DNA of 64,000 nt from Pyrenophora tritici-repentis. Taxonomy: Eukaryota; Ascomycota; Dothideomycetes; Pleosporales; Pleosporaceae. Made by a program: the position numbers and the translations under genes. The notes under the pieces are model-generated. The model had not been told where the DNA came from, ran no database searches, and saw only the letters and a list, made by a program, of their open reading frames with translations. Position 1 is the first letter of the stretch; each line of letters starts with the position of its first letter. The stretch lies in NCBI RefSeq assembly GCF_003171515.1, contig NC_089390.1, positions 6,758,001-6,822,000 of the forward strand. The letters are read 5' to 3'. This document shows positions 1 to 13,039 of this stretch, piece after piece.

Positions 1-3000
1 TGTAGGTAGGATTCAGAGACGTTGGAAAACCGGTCGTCTTCTAATAAGTTTTGCACGAAGACCGTTTCGCGGAAGCGAAGCGTATACAGCGTCACCTGAC
101 GCGCAACAACATCATCTACCGTATCCAGAGGCTGGCTTGCGGGGAATGACGTGACACCGGCAGTGTACCCACTCTCGTTATTAGTCTCGTTGGTAGCAAC
201 ACAAGCAATGGACCACTCAGTCTGCGAGTCCTCGATGACTATGGCGCATAAAGTTCCGCCTGTGGACTCAAGGAGTATGGAACTCATTTTAGCCATCAGC
301 TTGTCAACAACAAGTTCGCTGGAGAGAACTTGGCTTGATTCCAAGATGGAAGATAGATCGAGCATATCGAGACCCACGGCTGACAAGCCATTTTGCAGAC
401 CTTGGGTGGACTCCTGGCGACGACTTTCCGGAACTATCCAGTTTTGCGTCCTGTCCACAGCAGTCTCAGCACCCAATTCAACCTGCTCCAGTCTGAAGGC
501 CGTGTTGTTAGTGTCGATGATTGAGGTCTGAACACTCGCGTCTTGGGTGGAGAGCGACTGGACACCACGCAGCAACGATTCGTACTTGGCCATGAAATGG
601 TTTGCTTTTCCATAAGCCGACATTCGTCTGTATGCTGAAATGCACTCTTTCACCGAGTGCCGGGCTGACCGATAAGCCTTATTTCTCACCTGCCACTCAG
701 AGTACAGCTCGAGAGCAAAAGCTTCGTCAAGAAGAAAGTTGTGGGACTCGCTATGATCCATGGAGGCCTCATAGTTCTGCAGTGCTGTTGCAGGATCGCC
801 GTTCAACTCCGCTAGGACGGCATTGAGTAGATGTATCCAGCCCCGGTAATTCACATCGTTAATTGTGCAACATGAATCGAGTAGCTTCAGAGTCTCACGA
901 ACGTGTCCTAGCATCTCTTCTCTCCGAACATGAGTAGGCTCATCCCTTAGCGAGGCCACGAATGCCAATGATAGATAATACCTGACCGAGTAATTGAGTC
1001 TTTCGCACCAGAGGCTGCTTAGCATGGGCAAAAGCATCTCGCCGAGACTGATGGCGTCTGATATGAAGCCATAGAGTACCAATAATGGAAGTTTGATGGC
1101 CAAGTATATGGATTTCGGACGTTTCGGATTACTCGCTGAACTCTCAAGGAGTTCCATGTATTCGGATTCGTTGTGTTCGTGGTCGGAAAAGATTGATGAG
1201 GCGTCGCTTGTACCAGTCTTGCCCTGGAGTGCTCTGGCGTATTGACGCCCCGCCATCAAGAAAATGCCCCCTCTTAAATCTTTTTGCCAGTTCTTCATGT
1301 CCAAAGGTGTCTCTTCAATCCAAGCCTCCACTTCTGCAACATCATGTGAGGCCATGACTCTGAAGTGAGCCTGAACCCCGAGATTCAGGAGGGTAAGAAT
1401 GCGGTCACCTGCTGTGAGTGTTGCTTGTGAAGCGGCTTCTAAACTGGGAATGAGGTCACTAATAGGTGCCTCCAAGTGACCGAGGAATAGGGGCTGTAAG
1501 GTTTGGCCTCTTCCTACAGTATAATAGTCCTCGGGAAACATCTGGAACATGCGCTTCGCCATGGCGCCCAGATCCACAGCAAAGTTCATCATATTGAACC
1601 GACCACCCGCGATACCACCAAGGTGCACATAAGCAAGCGCCACTTGCGATATTGTGCCTCGATCGAGATGTACGTTGATCAGCTTCAGCGTCGCTTGATA
1701 GAATAGCAGGCTGTTTGACCAGAATGCCGCACTGAGAAGTTCGACAAACACAGGTCCGATAGTCATCAGGACACGGTCATACGAAGGCGGACGACGCATG
1801 AGCAACTGCTCTTTGTCGATACTTTGAAGCGTGTTGTAAATCTGCTGGAACTCGGCATCGCATGCTTCCCAAGAAGTTGCTGGTATAGGTGATCCGAGTA
1901 AAGAAAGACAGTCTTTGAGCGCCTGGAAAGCTCTGTAGATTAAACAATATTAGCGCCGTTTCAAAAATAATGTATCAAGAAGTGCAGGAGTATGTACGCA
2001 GAAGCATGGGCGGAGAGGACGATTACGTACCCGAAACTATCGCCGCGAACAGCAAAGACCCTCGATTGCAAAATAAATGAGCTGGCCATATCACATGGAT
2101 CTCTTGCGTGCTGGAATGTTGTTCGGATAAGACTAAGAGCCTCATCAAGCATACCTTGATGCCAATAGCACTCTGCTGAGCGAACAAAAAGTTGCAGGGT
2201 TTCCTGATATAACACGTCAGGCTGATTGTCATCCCACGGATCATCTTGCAAAAGCTTCAAACTGTGAGCGAAGTAATATATGCCGGTAGACCTCGCGCCC
2301 GACTCACAGGCTGTCTCCCCAGCCTGATATAGGATATCTCGAAAAGGAGCTCTGACTGTCTCCCTGGATTTGATCAATTCCGCAGCAAGACAAATGTGGC
2401 GACTCTGCATATACAGTGCTTTCGATCCCAAGGATGACTCGTCCTGGTATTCGTCGCCAAAGGTCATTATCTTGGCAATCGTGAAGTGCATCAATTGTAT
2501 ATCCCACTCTTTATCCAGGGAGTTGACGGCTGCTGTCAGGTACCTATCATGACTGAATCTGAATCTAGCGTCTTGCTCTGCGGGCATCAACACATAGGCG
2601 TTAAGTGCTCCATTGAGAGCCGTAACAGCACATTCGTTCTCATCAAGAAGCGGCAGTCTTGCATCAGGATCAAGACTGCTTGTGCGTTTTAGCAATTTCT
2701 TCAGAAGCTCGAAAGAGAACGTGCCACCCAGAAGCGAAGCCCATGCGAGCAGCTTTCTACTCGCAGCTGGCAGCTCTGTCAGCCGTCGGGCGATGAAATC
2801 TGTAGTGACAGAAGATCCATATATCGGGCTCTCGAACACTTCAAACACTTTGTCAAGGTCGAAAACCCAATTGTTCTCTCTCCACTCGTAGAAGACGCAC
2901 CGCTTCCGATAGCAGGTGTCCAGGATTTCGCGTATGTAGAACAAGTTTCCTCGAGACTTTTCCTGAACAACTGCGACCAGGGGAAGAATATACTGATGAT

Positions 3001-5547
3001 CTCGATGAAGGGTTTCGGCCACGTAGTCGGCAGTTTGTGACTCGGTAAATGGAAGTAATTGAACCTTGGTCGCATGTCGCATCAGAACACTGAGCTCTCG
3101 AGGTAAGGCTTCCTCGTCGCTGTACGTGAACATCAGCACAAGCGGTATCTTAGCTTGCACGATATGGTGGATGAGCTCTGCACTTTCGGTATCCGCATAC
3201 TGGACGTCTTCTAAGCTCCAAGTGCAAAGCTTGTGCATGGCGAGCAGCCGCAGAACATCTATGAAAACGCTCATGAACCGCGAGGATTTAGAGGATCCTC
3301 CACTTCGCAGCCAGGCTTCAGCAGTATGCCCAGCTCCGCCACAATGGATGACCGGGGAAGAAGCCCGTCGGTGTACGTCCTTGGCGAAATCTAGGTCTTT
3401 TTGTGGTGGTGCTTTTGGTACGCCGCTGGTGTTCAAGAGCCACTCGGGTAGATCAAAATAGGTCCGTAACACTGCCCAGACCCCGCTATTCTTAAGGTAG
3501 TGGCGTAGTCTGTGGTGAAACTCGGTTGTGACATTTGCCTCGCTGAAGATCTGTCGAAAACTCAAACTCATGAGTTTGAGGATTGGATCGAACGGCGCCT
3601 TCTTGGCAGGATCGAACTTGGCCATGGCAAAGTAACCCGAACTCCTCGCCGTGCTCTGTATGCTCTGGACCAAGCGAGATTTTCCTAGTCCGGTGGCGCC
3701 ACCAATTGCGATCACCTTTTTTCGAGTTAGGCGTCCGACCGATTGAGAGAACAGACATGTATGGTATAAACTTACCTCGCAACGTGCTTTGCGCCTGAGC
3801 TTCCGCATACTGGGTAGCGGTCTTATGCCGTCGTTGGACTGATGGGAGCGGGATGGGAGAAGCGAATTTTCAATGCTGTTGTTAGACCGTCCTCGACTGT
3901 TTGATTGTAATTGCGGTCGATTGTCTACACTCCCATCAACAGTGGACGATTCCGACTGGTTCACGCTATCTTGTGAGCTTTGTTGGATGGACCGAGCAGC
4001 CTCCATGAATACAGGGCCGTCGGTGCAGACACTGTTAAGCCTGCTGTCGGAGCCCCTTGAGCTGGTGCTTTCGGAAACAAGATCGTCGAAATGCATATCT
4101 AGACGTTGATCCGAGTAAGAGGACCCTGAGCTCATACTGTGTAAACTCTTGACGTTACTCCGGCGATGTTTTGCTACGCGCTCTATAACATCTACAATGA
4201 CTTTACGTTCCTTGTCGCGCCCGATTAGTTTGAGTGGAAGGTTAAAGAAACAACTAATGTCTTTTGAGCCCACTGGGAAGGCCTTTAACCCTTCCACATC
4301 ACCTTCGCAGAGCAGTTCGCGTATTCGGGCGAGGTCATACTTCAACCCGGATGTGGAGTGGTATCTCTCTTCGATGTTGCGTTGCGTCATCCGTTGGATG
4401 ACCTCGGAGAGGGCTTCGGGAATGTCTAGACGTCTAGAGGAGACAGGGGGTATTCGCTTGCTGATGACATTTTGCATAACATCGAGCGCGGTGTCTCCAT
4501 CGAATGGCGTATATCCGCACAGCATTGAGTAGAAGAGTATACCTAGGCTGTAAATGTCGGTTCGCGTATCTGGCTCGGCAGGCATGCGGCCAGTCTGTTC
4601 AGGAGAAATGAAAGCCAACTTCAACTCGATCCCAGCCTCTTTGGATAGCGTACTCCAGCCTGCGCTGGTAAGCCCGTTTTCGAACGATCGCGCGCCTGAC
4701 CCAAAGTTGATCATCTTAACGATACCAGAATCGGAGAAATGAAAGGCATCGCCACGGATCTCCCCATGCACAATCTCGTGTCCGTGGTGCAATATTTCCA
4801 AACATTCGACAGAGCCAACGGCGAAATCCAGGAAAGTGAGGAGGGGTACTCCGCGGTTGGGCATAAAGGTTTCAGATTGTCGGTTGGACACATTGCTACT
4901 GAGCTTGTACCAGTTGGGACCGAATGTGGTGAGGTCTTGGAGATAATTGGCACCGGGGGCCTCGAATATGCTGGCGACGAGAGGCTCCTCCCCAGGCTTG
5001 AGATTCAACCTGACCAGCTCTATAGGTCGAACAAAGTGCCTGCACTCTGGATCTGAATCCTTGACCACGACCTTGGCAAGTTGGAACTCGCGTTCCAATC
5101 GCAAAGTTTGTTGCGATACGCGGCACACAACGGGGCGACCTTCTTGGAGGCTGCCCATGGCCGTGGCCGTGGTATTCGTCCGATGTGTCTGTACCGTGGA
5201 AGTACTCGCGTCTGAGCCTGAGCTTCTATGGCTGCGGTGATACGACGGGCGCGTGGCATCGGGTGAGTGTGTGGGTACTGTGGGGGAGGTGACGGCGCTC
5301 CTTCCTCTCGATAGCGGTCGCTCCTGCTGTCGCGCAGGTTTCTTTTCGTAACCAAAGAAATGCCAATTGTCGTACGACTGTCGCTGGTTAGCTCCCTGAT
5401 GTGTCCACGGCTTCTCGTCTGTTATGTGGCGCCTACCGAGTGGAAGGGTTCAATCTCTGGATCCCAGACATAGTTGGGCAGTTCCTGTAGACGCGCAAAT
5501 ATGTGCGCAAAGTAGGCCTTGCGCGCTTTCTCTCCGTTGGTGGCCAT
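1..5547 (-). CDS. Hybrid histidine kinase with N-terminal kinase-like domain (group X-like), C-terminus beyond window
   Basis: Dual-architecture two-component sensor. Proposed exons: 5547-5437, 5383-3776, 3715-2031, 1932-<1; all introns are GT-AG (53, 60 and 98 bp). About 1,780 residues are visible. From the N-terminus: a serine/threonine-kinase-like domain in which the HRD motif reads HGEIRGD and DFG reads NFG, so it is probably catalytically weak or dead; a serine-rich linker; an AAA-type ATPase with Walker A GGATGLGKS; a long helical region; and the start of a GAF domain near the window edge. The HisKA, HATPase and receiver domains expected for this family would lie left of position 1. The Met at 5158 is a fallback start: the frame stays open upstream to 5383 and joins a plausible exon (Met at 5547). 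The first exon and start are the least certain parts. The family (Candida Chk1, S. pombe Mak-type kinases) acts in stress and morphogenesis phosphorelays. Confidence 0.85.
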
Positions 5548-6473
5548 GTTGTCCTCGTAATACTCGCGAAGTCGGGGGGGTCTTCAGCATGCTCTTGGTG
5601 GGACGCAAAGAATCGCTGTTTCGGAACAAGTAATTAGGGCGCTCGATCAATCACAGAATCACGGTAGGCGCGACCGCCATGGCGAGAGGGCAATCCGGGA
5701 GCAACGGAGGGAGGGGTCGCGGGCGTATAGGCGGCTGCTTGAGGCCTGGCCGGTGGACAGTGTAGGTGCAAGTGGAGGTGCTTACTGATGGCATGGCATG
5801 CCATTTCAGCCACAACAAACTCACCTGGCCAGCGACAGCCTTGCGCTTGGACTTGCACGCTTGTTCGCTAGGTTGAGTGGTGGACGTCATAGGTGACATG
5901 GGGGGCCGCTTTGTGAAGTTTTCACTGAGCCGGTGCATCAAGACCCAACACGACGGGAATTGCTTCCTTTCCCATCCTGTTGCATAATGCCATAGCCCAA
6001 GAGCCACCTACGACTCAGGCCAGCACTAGCTTGCAGTTTCAACGCTCCCGTCGTCTAGGTGTGGCTGATATGCGGGTGTCGTGCCCCCACTGCACAAGGG
6101 ACGTCTCGATATGGCGTAGCGGCAGATCGGCATGGCGCGTATTCCGTGCAGCGACATCATTTGGTCCTTGGGCCGGTAGTGGCACGTCCACGCATATTGA
6201 TACTGCCAGCTGCCACTGGAATATAGGAGTTGAATGCCTAGTGCCTGCTGGGCTTGGACAAGACGCAGGTGCATATTTGCAGACACGCCGCCAAATACAT
6301 GTGTTTCGCCTTGTGCGCGACACGCTGCTTCTACACAGAAGCTGCCCCACCACGTCTGAGCTGCCGGGACGCCCTCGACTCCCCGACACATGCAACTTCG
6401 GCCCATGGAATTGCCTTTTACATCACCACACCCGCCTCTCTGACCTGTCTGCGACCGACCCCAATGTCACACA
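5548..6473. other. Divergent intergenic region
   Basis: Shared upstream region of the leftward kinase gene and the rightward ankyrin/DIL gene. Minus-strand frames around 5640-5800 are proline/alanine-rich and could hold further 5' exon sequence of the kinase, but I could not place convincing splice sites. The rest shows no gene I can support. Confidence 0.5.
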
Positions 6474-9004
6474 ATGGACTCGTACCAACACGAAGATGCC
6501 TTTTCGGGCGACCTGGGGGAGCCCCAAAGGCCACGTCAAATGCCCTCAGATCTCCCGACCTCTCTCAATGACCGTAGACCCGTGACCATCATGAACGAGG
6601 AAACTGAAATATACGATGCATGGCAGGGTGAGCGATATGGCAGCCACCATGCGCGCATGGCATGACTAACATGGCGCAGGGCAGTCGCAGTTTCTCACCA
6701 CCCCGATGCCAGCTCGTCCGTTGAGCTTTAACCTATCGCTCGATGACCCGACGTTTGGCGACGAAGACATGCAGCAGCTCGAGGATAGCGATAGCCGTCT
6801 AGTGCAGATGCTCGCCCACCAGGCCCGCCTAAAAAACGACAACGCCGGCGACGAAGCAAAAGTCGTGGCCGACGAGAAGTTGTCGCATGAAGAAAAGAAA
6901 GAGGCCCTGCAGGGGCTATTCACTCTGGCTGCCTCCAACGGCGAGCTGGAGAGAGTTCGGAGGCTGCTAGACGGCAAGGCACGCGAGTACATTGACATCA
7001 ATGGCGTCGATGCAGAAGGCACGCCGCCTCTGGTTTACGCGAGTTGCTTTGGCCACGAAGACGTAGCCGCGACATTACTCGAGCAGGGCGCTACTGTTGA
7101 CATGCAGGACAAGAATCGCTGGACGCCCCTCATGTGGGCCATGACCAACCGGCACAAGGATATCGTCAAGCTCCTACTAGACCACGGAGCGTCGACAGAC
7201 GTCAAGTCTTCCGGAGGGAGAACCGCCTTTGACTTTGTCGAACCCAATACCGAACTTTCAGACTACCTACACGAGAGCGGATACGCGATTGGTAATGCAG
7301 GTGTCGGGGACGATTTTTACAGCGCCGGCTTCTCGCAAGACCGCTTCGAGCAGGAGATGCAGGAGAACGACATGAAGCGACGGATGATGATGGAGAGCGC
7401 CTTCAACCTGGAAGTCGATATCGGCAACCTCGGTCTGGACGAGCAGCCAGAGGTATGGACATTGCTCCCTACCACCGACCTGCCGCTAACAGTTGCAGCC
7501 TCCTGAGGAGCCAGAAGAAGAAATGCCAGAATTCGTTTGGGACCGATGTCTCAACGACCAAATGTTCGTATTCCAGGAGAACGAACTCGAACGCATACTC
7601 GATATCATCATCACCAACATGACGCCGCAACGATCCCCCTCGCAAAAGCCAGTACCCGCAAACATACTCTTCCTCAGTGCACGATATGCGCATTATCATG
7701 CCGACCCCGAGCTTTTGGAAACACTCCTCGTATCCGCGATGAATAAGATCAATGACGTGGTGGAGAAGCATCAGTGGGATATGACTGTGCTGGCTTTCTG
7801 GATGTCCAATGCAACATTACTGCTGCACTACCTCAAGAAAGATGGTGGGCTAATGGGGGCGACAAATGAATTTCAACTACAGATGGCGGAGCTCATAAAT
7901 GAGATTTTCATTCTCATCATTCGTGATGCGGAACGTAGAATGGACAAGAACCTGGACCAGGCGATGCTCGACCACGAGCCTATGCCCGGCTTCGAGGACG
8001 TACAATTCCAGCACGAATGGAAAATATTTCGTTCCAAGCCAAAGGCAAAACCGGTAGAGTCACTTGAGAAACGCTTCCGACCGCCGTCGCCAAAGCGTAG
8101 AGCGCAGCCATCACCACGAAACATCACTTCTCTCCTTGCATCAACTTTGTTTGTCCTTGATCTATACGACATCCACTCGGTCATCACAGCGCAGGTGCTA
8201 TCACAGCTCATCTACTGGCTGTCTGCAGAAGTATTCAACCGCATCATGTCGAACAGGAAGTACCTCGCGCGCACAAAGGCCATGCAAATACGTATGAATG
8301 TCTCTACACTCGAAGACTGGGCGCGAACCAATAGCCGACAACCAGAACACTACGAGAACGGTTCCATGACCTCTACAGGAGAAAACACGGCAGATGCTGC
8401 CAAACGGCACCTTGAGCCATTGATACAATTGCTCCAGTGGCTACAGTGCTTTTCGTCGCTTGGAGAGGATCTCGAGTCGTTTGTGGGAACATTACAGCAG
8501 TTGACGCGCCTTTCCCCTCAACAACTTCTACACACCGCAAAATACTACCGCCCAGAAGTCGGCGAAAAAGGCCTTCCAAAGAACGCAGCAAAGTACATTG
8601 CGCATCTACAAAAGGCAGCCGCCGATCGCAAGGCATCAAAAACAAAGTCACCCAATCCGCAAGGACCTGACTCCGCACCCGCCACGCCAGTCAGAGCGCC
8701 ATCGAACAGAAATGTCGAAGCCTCACCTGCACCTTCGCGGGTGTCTGATGAGGACGAAAACGACGACCCTCCGGACGAGCTCCTCCTAGACCCATCATAT
8801 ATGCTACCGTTCTCACTACCAACATCGACAGACATGCTCATTAGCTATGGAGCTGGATTCGGCGGTATGAACAAGGAGCGAGAACGGAAATACATTCCCA
8901 CCGTGCCGCCCGAGTTCATGGCCAAGTTGGACCTGAACGGGAACAGCAACAAGAATAACTCGTTTTATTCGGAGTCACAATGGAATGATCCAAGCTACGG
9001 GTGA
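6474..9004 (+). CDS. Ankyrin-repeat and DIL (dilute) domain protein
   Basis: Three exons, 6474-6627, 6680-7452 and 7499-9004, with GT-AG introns of 52 bp (phase 1) and 46 bp (phase 0, branch-like CTAAC); about 810 residues. The first exon is small and joins in frame at a Gly codon. After an acidic N-terminus there are two to three ankyrin repeats (PLVYASCFGHEDV, then TPLMWAMTNRHKDIVKLLLDHGA). A long helical C-terminal half carries the DIL signature seen in class V myosin tails and afadin, including a WMSNATLLLHYLK stretch. The last ~150 residues are low complexity. Fungal proteins of this layout lack a motor domain and are presumed cargo or membrane adaptors; no catalytic role is expected. 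The DIL call is firm, the cellular role is inferred. Confidence 0.88.
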
Positions 9005-9812
9005 AGATGAAGCTTGATAGCGTTGTAGATGTTTGCTAATCATGGCATGAATAGCCATTTCCATTCTGCCTGGTTGGGACGAAGACCAGCTTCCTTCAAG
9101 CTCCGATCCGGCAAATGTCGTCGAGGATGATTGCCCCATCTACGGATGTCTTTCCATCGCCGGCTTCATTACGGACAAACGGCTCCATTGTTGGAAGGAG
9201 CGAGGGACTGGTGTGGAATGCAGCGTAGTGGCATATTTACTACGATGATGCAGTCACACCGGCGCACTTGCAACTGCAGTTGCACCTGTTGATTATTTTG
9301 GAGGTATTCAGAACTTGCAAAAGCTGGATATCATGGGAGTAGGACACGCATAGACCATTCATATCATTACCTGTAAATGTTGCATTAACAAACAAGACGT
9401 TGGATTAACTCGGAGCGTCATATGACCTGGTTGCAAGAGCTGCATGCTGTCTAGTAGATACCATTTAGGAAAGTAACCGTTAGCTCGGTCGGTAGACTTG
9501 CTAGTAGACGGCCAATCCAGGCAAAATTTGACACGTTCAGTTTTATTTTACATTTATAGAGCTATCGAGTAATACACACGGCTATCTGGGCTATCATACG
9601 AACTCCGCGATCGGCCCTTGAATATCCAGCCTCTGAGGGCGTCGGCGGATTCCGATAAGGGCAGTTGTCGTTGGTTAAAGGTTCAGGGTCCAACTACCCC
9701 ACCACCCCGCCATTAACTCCGTTGCCTCAAGCCATTCCCCAACTCGTAGCCATCTTCTCCTGGAATTTGTTACCGTATACCTTAAGTTTCTTGAATATTT
9801 ATCTATTGCAAA
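9005..9812. other. Intergenic, 3' flank of ankyrin/DIL gene and allantoicase promoter
   Basis: About 800 bp without a supportable reading frame. It is AT-rich towards the allantoicase start. I saw no repeat or RNA gene. Confidence 0.5.
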
Positions 9813-10905
9813 ATGGCAGTTCGTTCAATCCCAATTGACCAAATTGATTCTACATTCAGGTCGAAATACACAGGTATGGAGCATACCAACATAGGCCCTG
9901 GTGTCTTCAGACAGGCTAACATGACCTGTAGACTTGATTTCTGCGCCCCTCGGCTCAAAAGTATTATCATGCAGCGATGAATACTTTGCCGCAGCCGAGA
10001 ACCTCATAACACCTACTCCTCCTGTTCGCAAACCCGGTGTCTTTGTACATACAGGAGCTTGGTATGATGGCTGGGAAACTCGTCGTCACAACACAGAACC
10101 TGCGGATTGGGTAGTGCTAAGACTGGGTACTGCCAGTGGAAAGGTGGCAGGAATTGAAATTGACACTGCGCATTTCAACGGCAACCATGCCCCAGAGATT
10201 GCTGTCGAGGGTGCTTTCATAACCGACGAGAAGGAAGAAGAGGAAGTGAAGAAGCCAGGATACACAGGCTGGGAAACTATACTTTCCAAGCAGGAATGTG
10301 GACCCAGCCAACGGCACGGATGGGAACTACCGAGCATCACCGAGAAGGCATACACGCATGTCAAGCTACTCATGTACCCTGACGGTGGCATAGCGCGTTT
10401 CCGCCTTTACGGTGTTGCTGTACCATTTTTTCCTCAATCTTCCGAGGCCATCTTCGAGCTCTCTGCAACAGTCATGGGCGGTGTCGCAATCTCCTGTTCT
10501 GATCAGCACTTCGGTACCAAAGACAACCTGTTGCTCCCCGGTCGCGGAAAGGACATGGGTGACGGCTGGGAAACGAAGCGCACGCGCGGCGAACATGTTG
10601 ATTGGACAATTGTGAGGCTTGGAGCAAAGGGCGAGATTGACCACATTGTTGTCGACACGGCACACTTTAGAGGCAACTTCCCGCAAAAGGTGCAGGTATA
10701 TGCCGGAAGCTTTGAGAAGGATCCAAGCCATGACGATGCTGCTTGGGTTGAGGTGCTCGGGCCGCAGAAGACGGGTGCGGATACAGAACACAAATACAAG
10801 ACTGAGTTGAAGGAGGTTTCGGGCAAGGGTTACACACATACTAAGTTGGTGATCATTCCGGATGGAGGTGTGAAGAGGTTTAGGGTGTTTGGAAAGAGAG
10901 TTTGA
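9813..10905 (+). CDS. DAL2: Allantoicase
   Basis: Hydrolyses allantoate to ureidoglycolate and urea in purine catabolism (EC 3.5.3.4), letting the fungus use purines as nitrogen. Two exons, 9813-9873 and 9932-10905, with a 58-bp intron, encode about 344 residues, typical for the family. Two homologous allantoicase repeats are visible: each begins near a VLSCSDEYF / AISCSDQHF motif and contains DGWETRR or DGWETKR, a DW(V/T)(V/I)(L/V)RLG strand, a DTAHF(N/R)GN turn and a YTHVKL..PDGG / YTHTKL..PDGG end. The start is the only ATG giving the conserved N-terminal segment. No frameshift or stop is seen, so the gene looks functional. Fungal allantoicase is commonly under GATA-factor nitrogen control, but I did not identify specific sites. 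Confidence 0.96.
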
Positions 10906-11225
10906 ACATGTCGTCGTTTTAGCATAGCTGTGTAGATGAAGACTCCTTGAGTCCCAAATTACATATGACTACAGATTCATAGCGCTCTTATCACACGCGG
11001 GGTCAATCCCCTCAATAAACCATGCAAACTTAGAAATATGTCAAGAGAAGTAATATGCAGGGTCATTGCAGGGTTTACATCAGCCGCGGATGAGGAAGAT
11101 GTGCCGATCTTAGCGTCTTGGTAGGGCGTACACGTGGATGTCAGCGTACATCTTCAAATATACGGTCTCGCCAGCTTCCTCAAGACAACTCCACTTTCTT
11201 TGGAGGGCAATATCATTTTATCGCA
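10906..11225. other. Intergenic between allantoicase and MOSC genes
   Basis: About 320 bp holding the allantoicase 3' flank and the upstream region of the MOSC gene. No further gene seen. Confidence 0.5.
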
Positions 11226-12532
11226 ATGGAAGAAGAGAGTGGGTTTGATATAGACAAGGTGTCACCGATATGGATTGTCACGGCACTCTGCATTGTCCCA
11301 CTCGGGCTGTACTACATGCTTAACCTACTTAGTCCGCTGATGCATCGCTTCACAGATATGAAGATATCTGAGGTAACCTTTTCAATTACCTTTTCCAGGT
11401 AGCTTTTTAACGTTGCTCAGATATACGTCTACCCCATCAAATCCCTACGAACACTGCCAATGAAAGAAGCCATCGCAACCCCCCAGGGCTTCAAGCACGA
11501 CCGTAAACCTCACCCACCAACCACATGATCTCACCCCACTAATAACTCTAGGAACATTTATGCTCCTCCAGAAAACCGACTCAGGCTACAAAAACATGGC
11601 CGTATCAAACTACCCCGAAATGACTCAATTCCTGCAAATCCTGGACCTGGTCAAATCCACAATCACAGTAACATACCTGGCCTACGGCGACAACTCGAAG
11701 CAATCCACCATCCAAGTGCCCTTAATCCCGGATACAGAACCCCTAGACCCCATAGAAATAACCATGCACTCTAGCCCCACATCCGCCTACATCATGCCCG
11801 ACAACTACAACACATGGTTTAGTTCGCATCTCGGATACCCCGTGCTTCTCGTCTACCTCTCCACCAACCGCCGCCGCGTGCTATTCCAGGACATGCAAAC
11901 CACGGAACCCTCAACTCTATCACGCACTATCAAAACATACATTCCCATGCCCACCGCCCTCCTCCCCAGCAGCCTCCTCCCGCCTCCCACCTCACCCCCC
12001 AAAATCACCTTTGCGGACTGCGCCCCCTACCTCATCTGCAGCAAAACCTCTCTCTCTAACGTCTCCGACCGGCTACCCCCGGGCAGCACAATGGACATTA
12101 CCAAATTCCGCCCCAACCTCGTAGTCAGCGGCGCGGCCGAACCATTCGAAGAAGACTACTGGGCACGGGTGTTGGTGGGTGGCAAAACAGAGATTTTACT
12201 GAAACATAATTGCGTAAGGTGTAAGAGTATTAATGTGGATTATGGGACGGGAAAGCCGGGGCAGGGCCCTGAGGGCGAGGTGCTGAAGAAGTTGCAGGGG
12301 GATCGCAGGGTGGATCAGGGAATGAGATGGAGTCCGGTTTTTGGGAGGTATGCGTTTTGGGGTGGAGGTGAGAATGGAAAAAAAGGAAAGGCGGAGGAGG
12401 TAGTGTGGAGGGTTGGGGATCGGGTTAGGGTTGTGGGGACTAATAACCGGAGGACGGTTTCCAGTAAGTGTGATGGTTTTGGAAGAGAGAGTGTATTGCT
12501 AACGGTTTGTAGGTTGGCCGAACTTAGGATAA
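11226..12532 (+). CDS. MOSC-domain molybdenum-cofactor protein (mARC/YcbX-like), membrane anchored
   Basis: Four exons, 11226-11372, 11421-11502, 11552-12463 and 12513-12532, join in frame across GT-AG introns of 48, 49 and 49 bp, giving about 386 residues. An N-terminal hydrophobic segment (roughly residues 15-35) predicts a single membrane anchor. It is followed by a beta-barrel N-domain beginning IYVYPIKSLR and then the MOSC domain, with FRPNLVV and the CVRC segment containing the cysteine expected to bind the molybdenum cofactor. The last exon encodes only six residues, ending WPNLG. Mitochondrial mARC relatives reduce N-hydroxylated compounds with cytochrome b5; the substrate here is unknown. 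It could alternatively be a sulfurase-like MOSC protein without a defined partner. Confidence 0.86.
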
Positions 12533-13034
12533 GGTAGGAAGATGGTATTGCTGGCGATGGTTGAGGATTGAGGGTAGGGGCAAGATGGGTAGTGTGGAGG
12601 TTTATTAAGGTTCACTTGGATAAATACAAGATCTAATTTCGACACCGGTATGCTGCAATGTGAACCCTCTTCCTAAGATCTACTTCTCTTTCTCGTATTT
12701 TGGTATATTATGTCTCCAATCTAACCAAGGGCCTTCCTGCAATGCTTGTAGCATGTCTCTACAATACACTATACTGTATCTTTACTCGCTCTCTTCCTCT
12801 GACTGCCTTCCTAAGCATCTTAGTCTACTTCTTACAATCTTGCTATTAGATATCTACATCACAAAAACCTATATATTATCATATCTACACTGGCATATTA
12901 CTACAAACCCGCTAGCTGAATAAGGAAAAGGGTAAAACACATCTACTCCCTGTACTTCACTATAACACACACTACCTTCCGCTACCTCCTCCTTTAGCCC
13001 CTTACAAATATAAAGAAGTTGTATTAAGCGTAGA
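12533..13034. other. Intergenic up to the Gypsy insertion
   Basis: AT-rich, about 500 bp, containing the MOSC gene 3' flank. No supportable coding sequence. The last five bases before the retrotransposon (13035-13039, CCTAG) are its target-site duplicate. Confidence 0.5.
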
Positions 13035-13039
13035 CCTAG

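Noticed and set aside
5980..6585. 201-codon plus-strand frame between the kinase and ankyrin/DIL genes.
   Set aside because: No recognisable motif, low-quality composition, and its end overlaps the first exon of the ankyrin/DIL gene in another frame.
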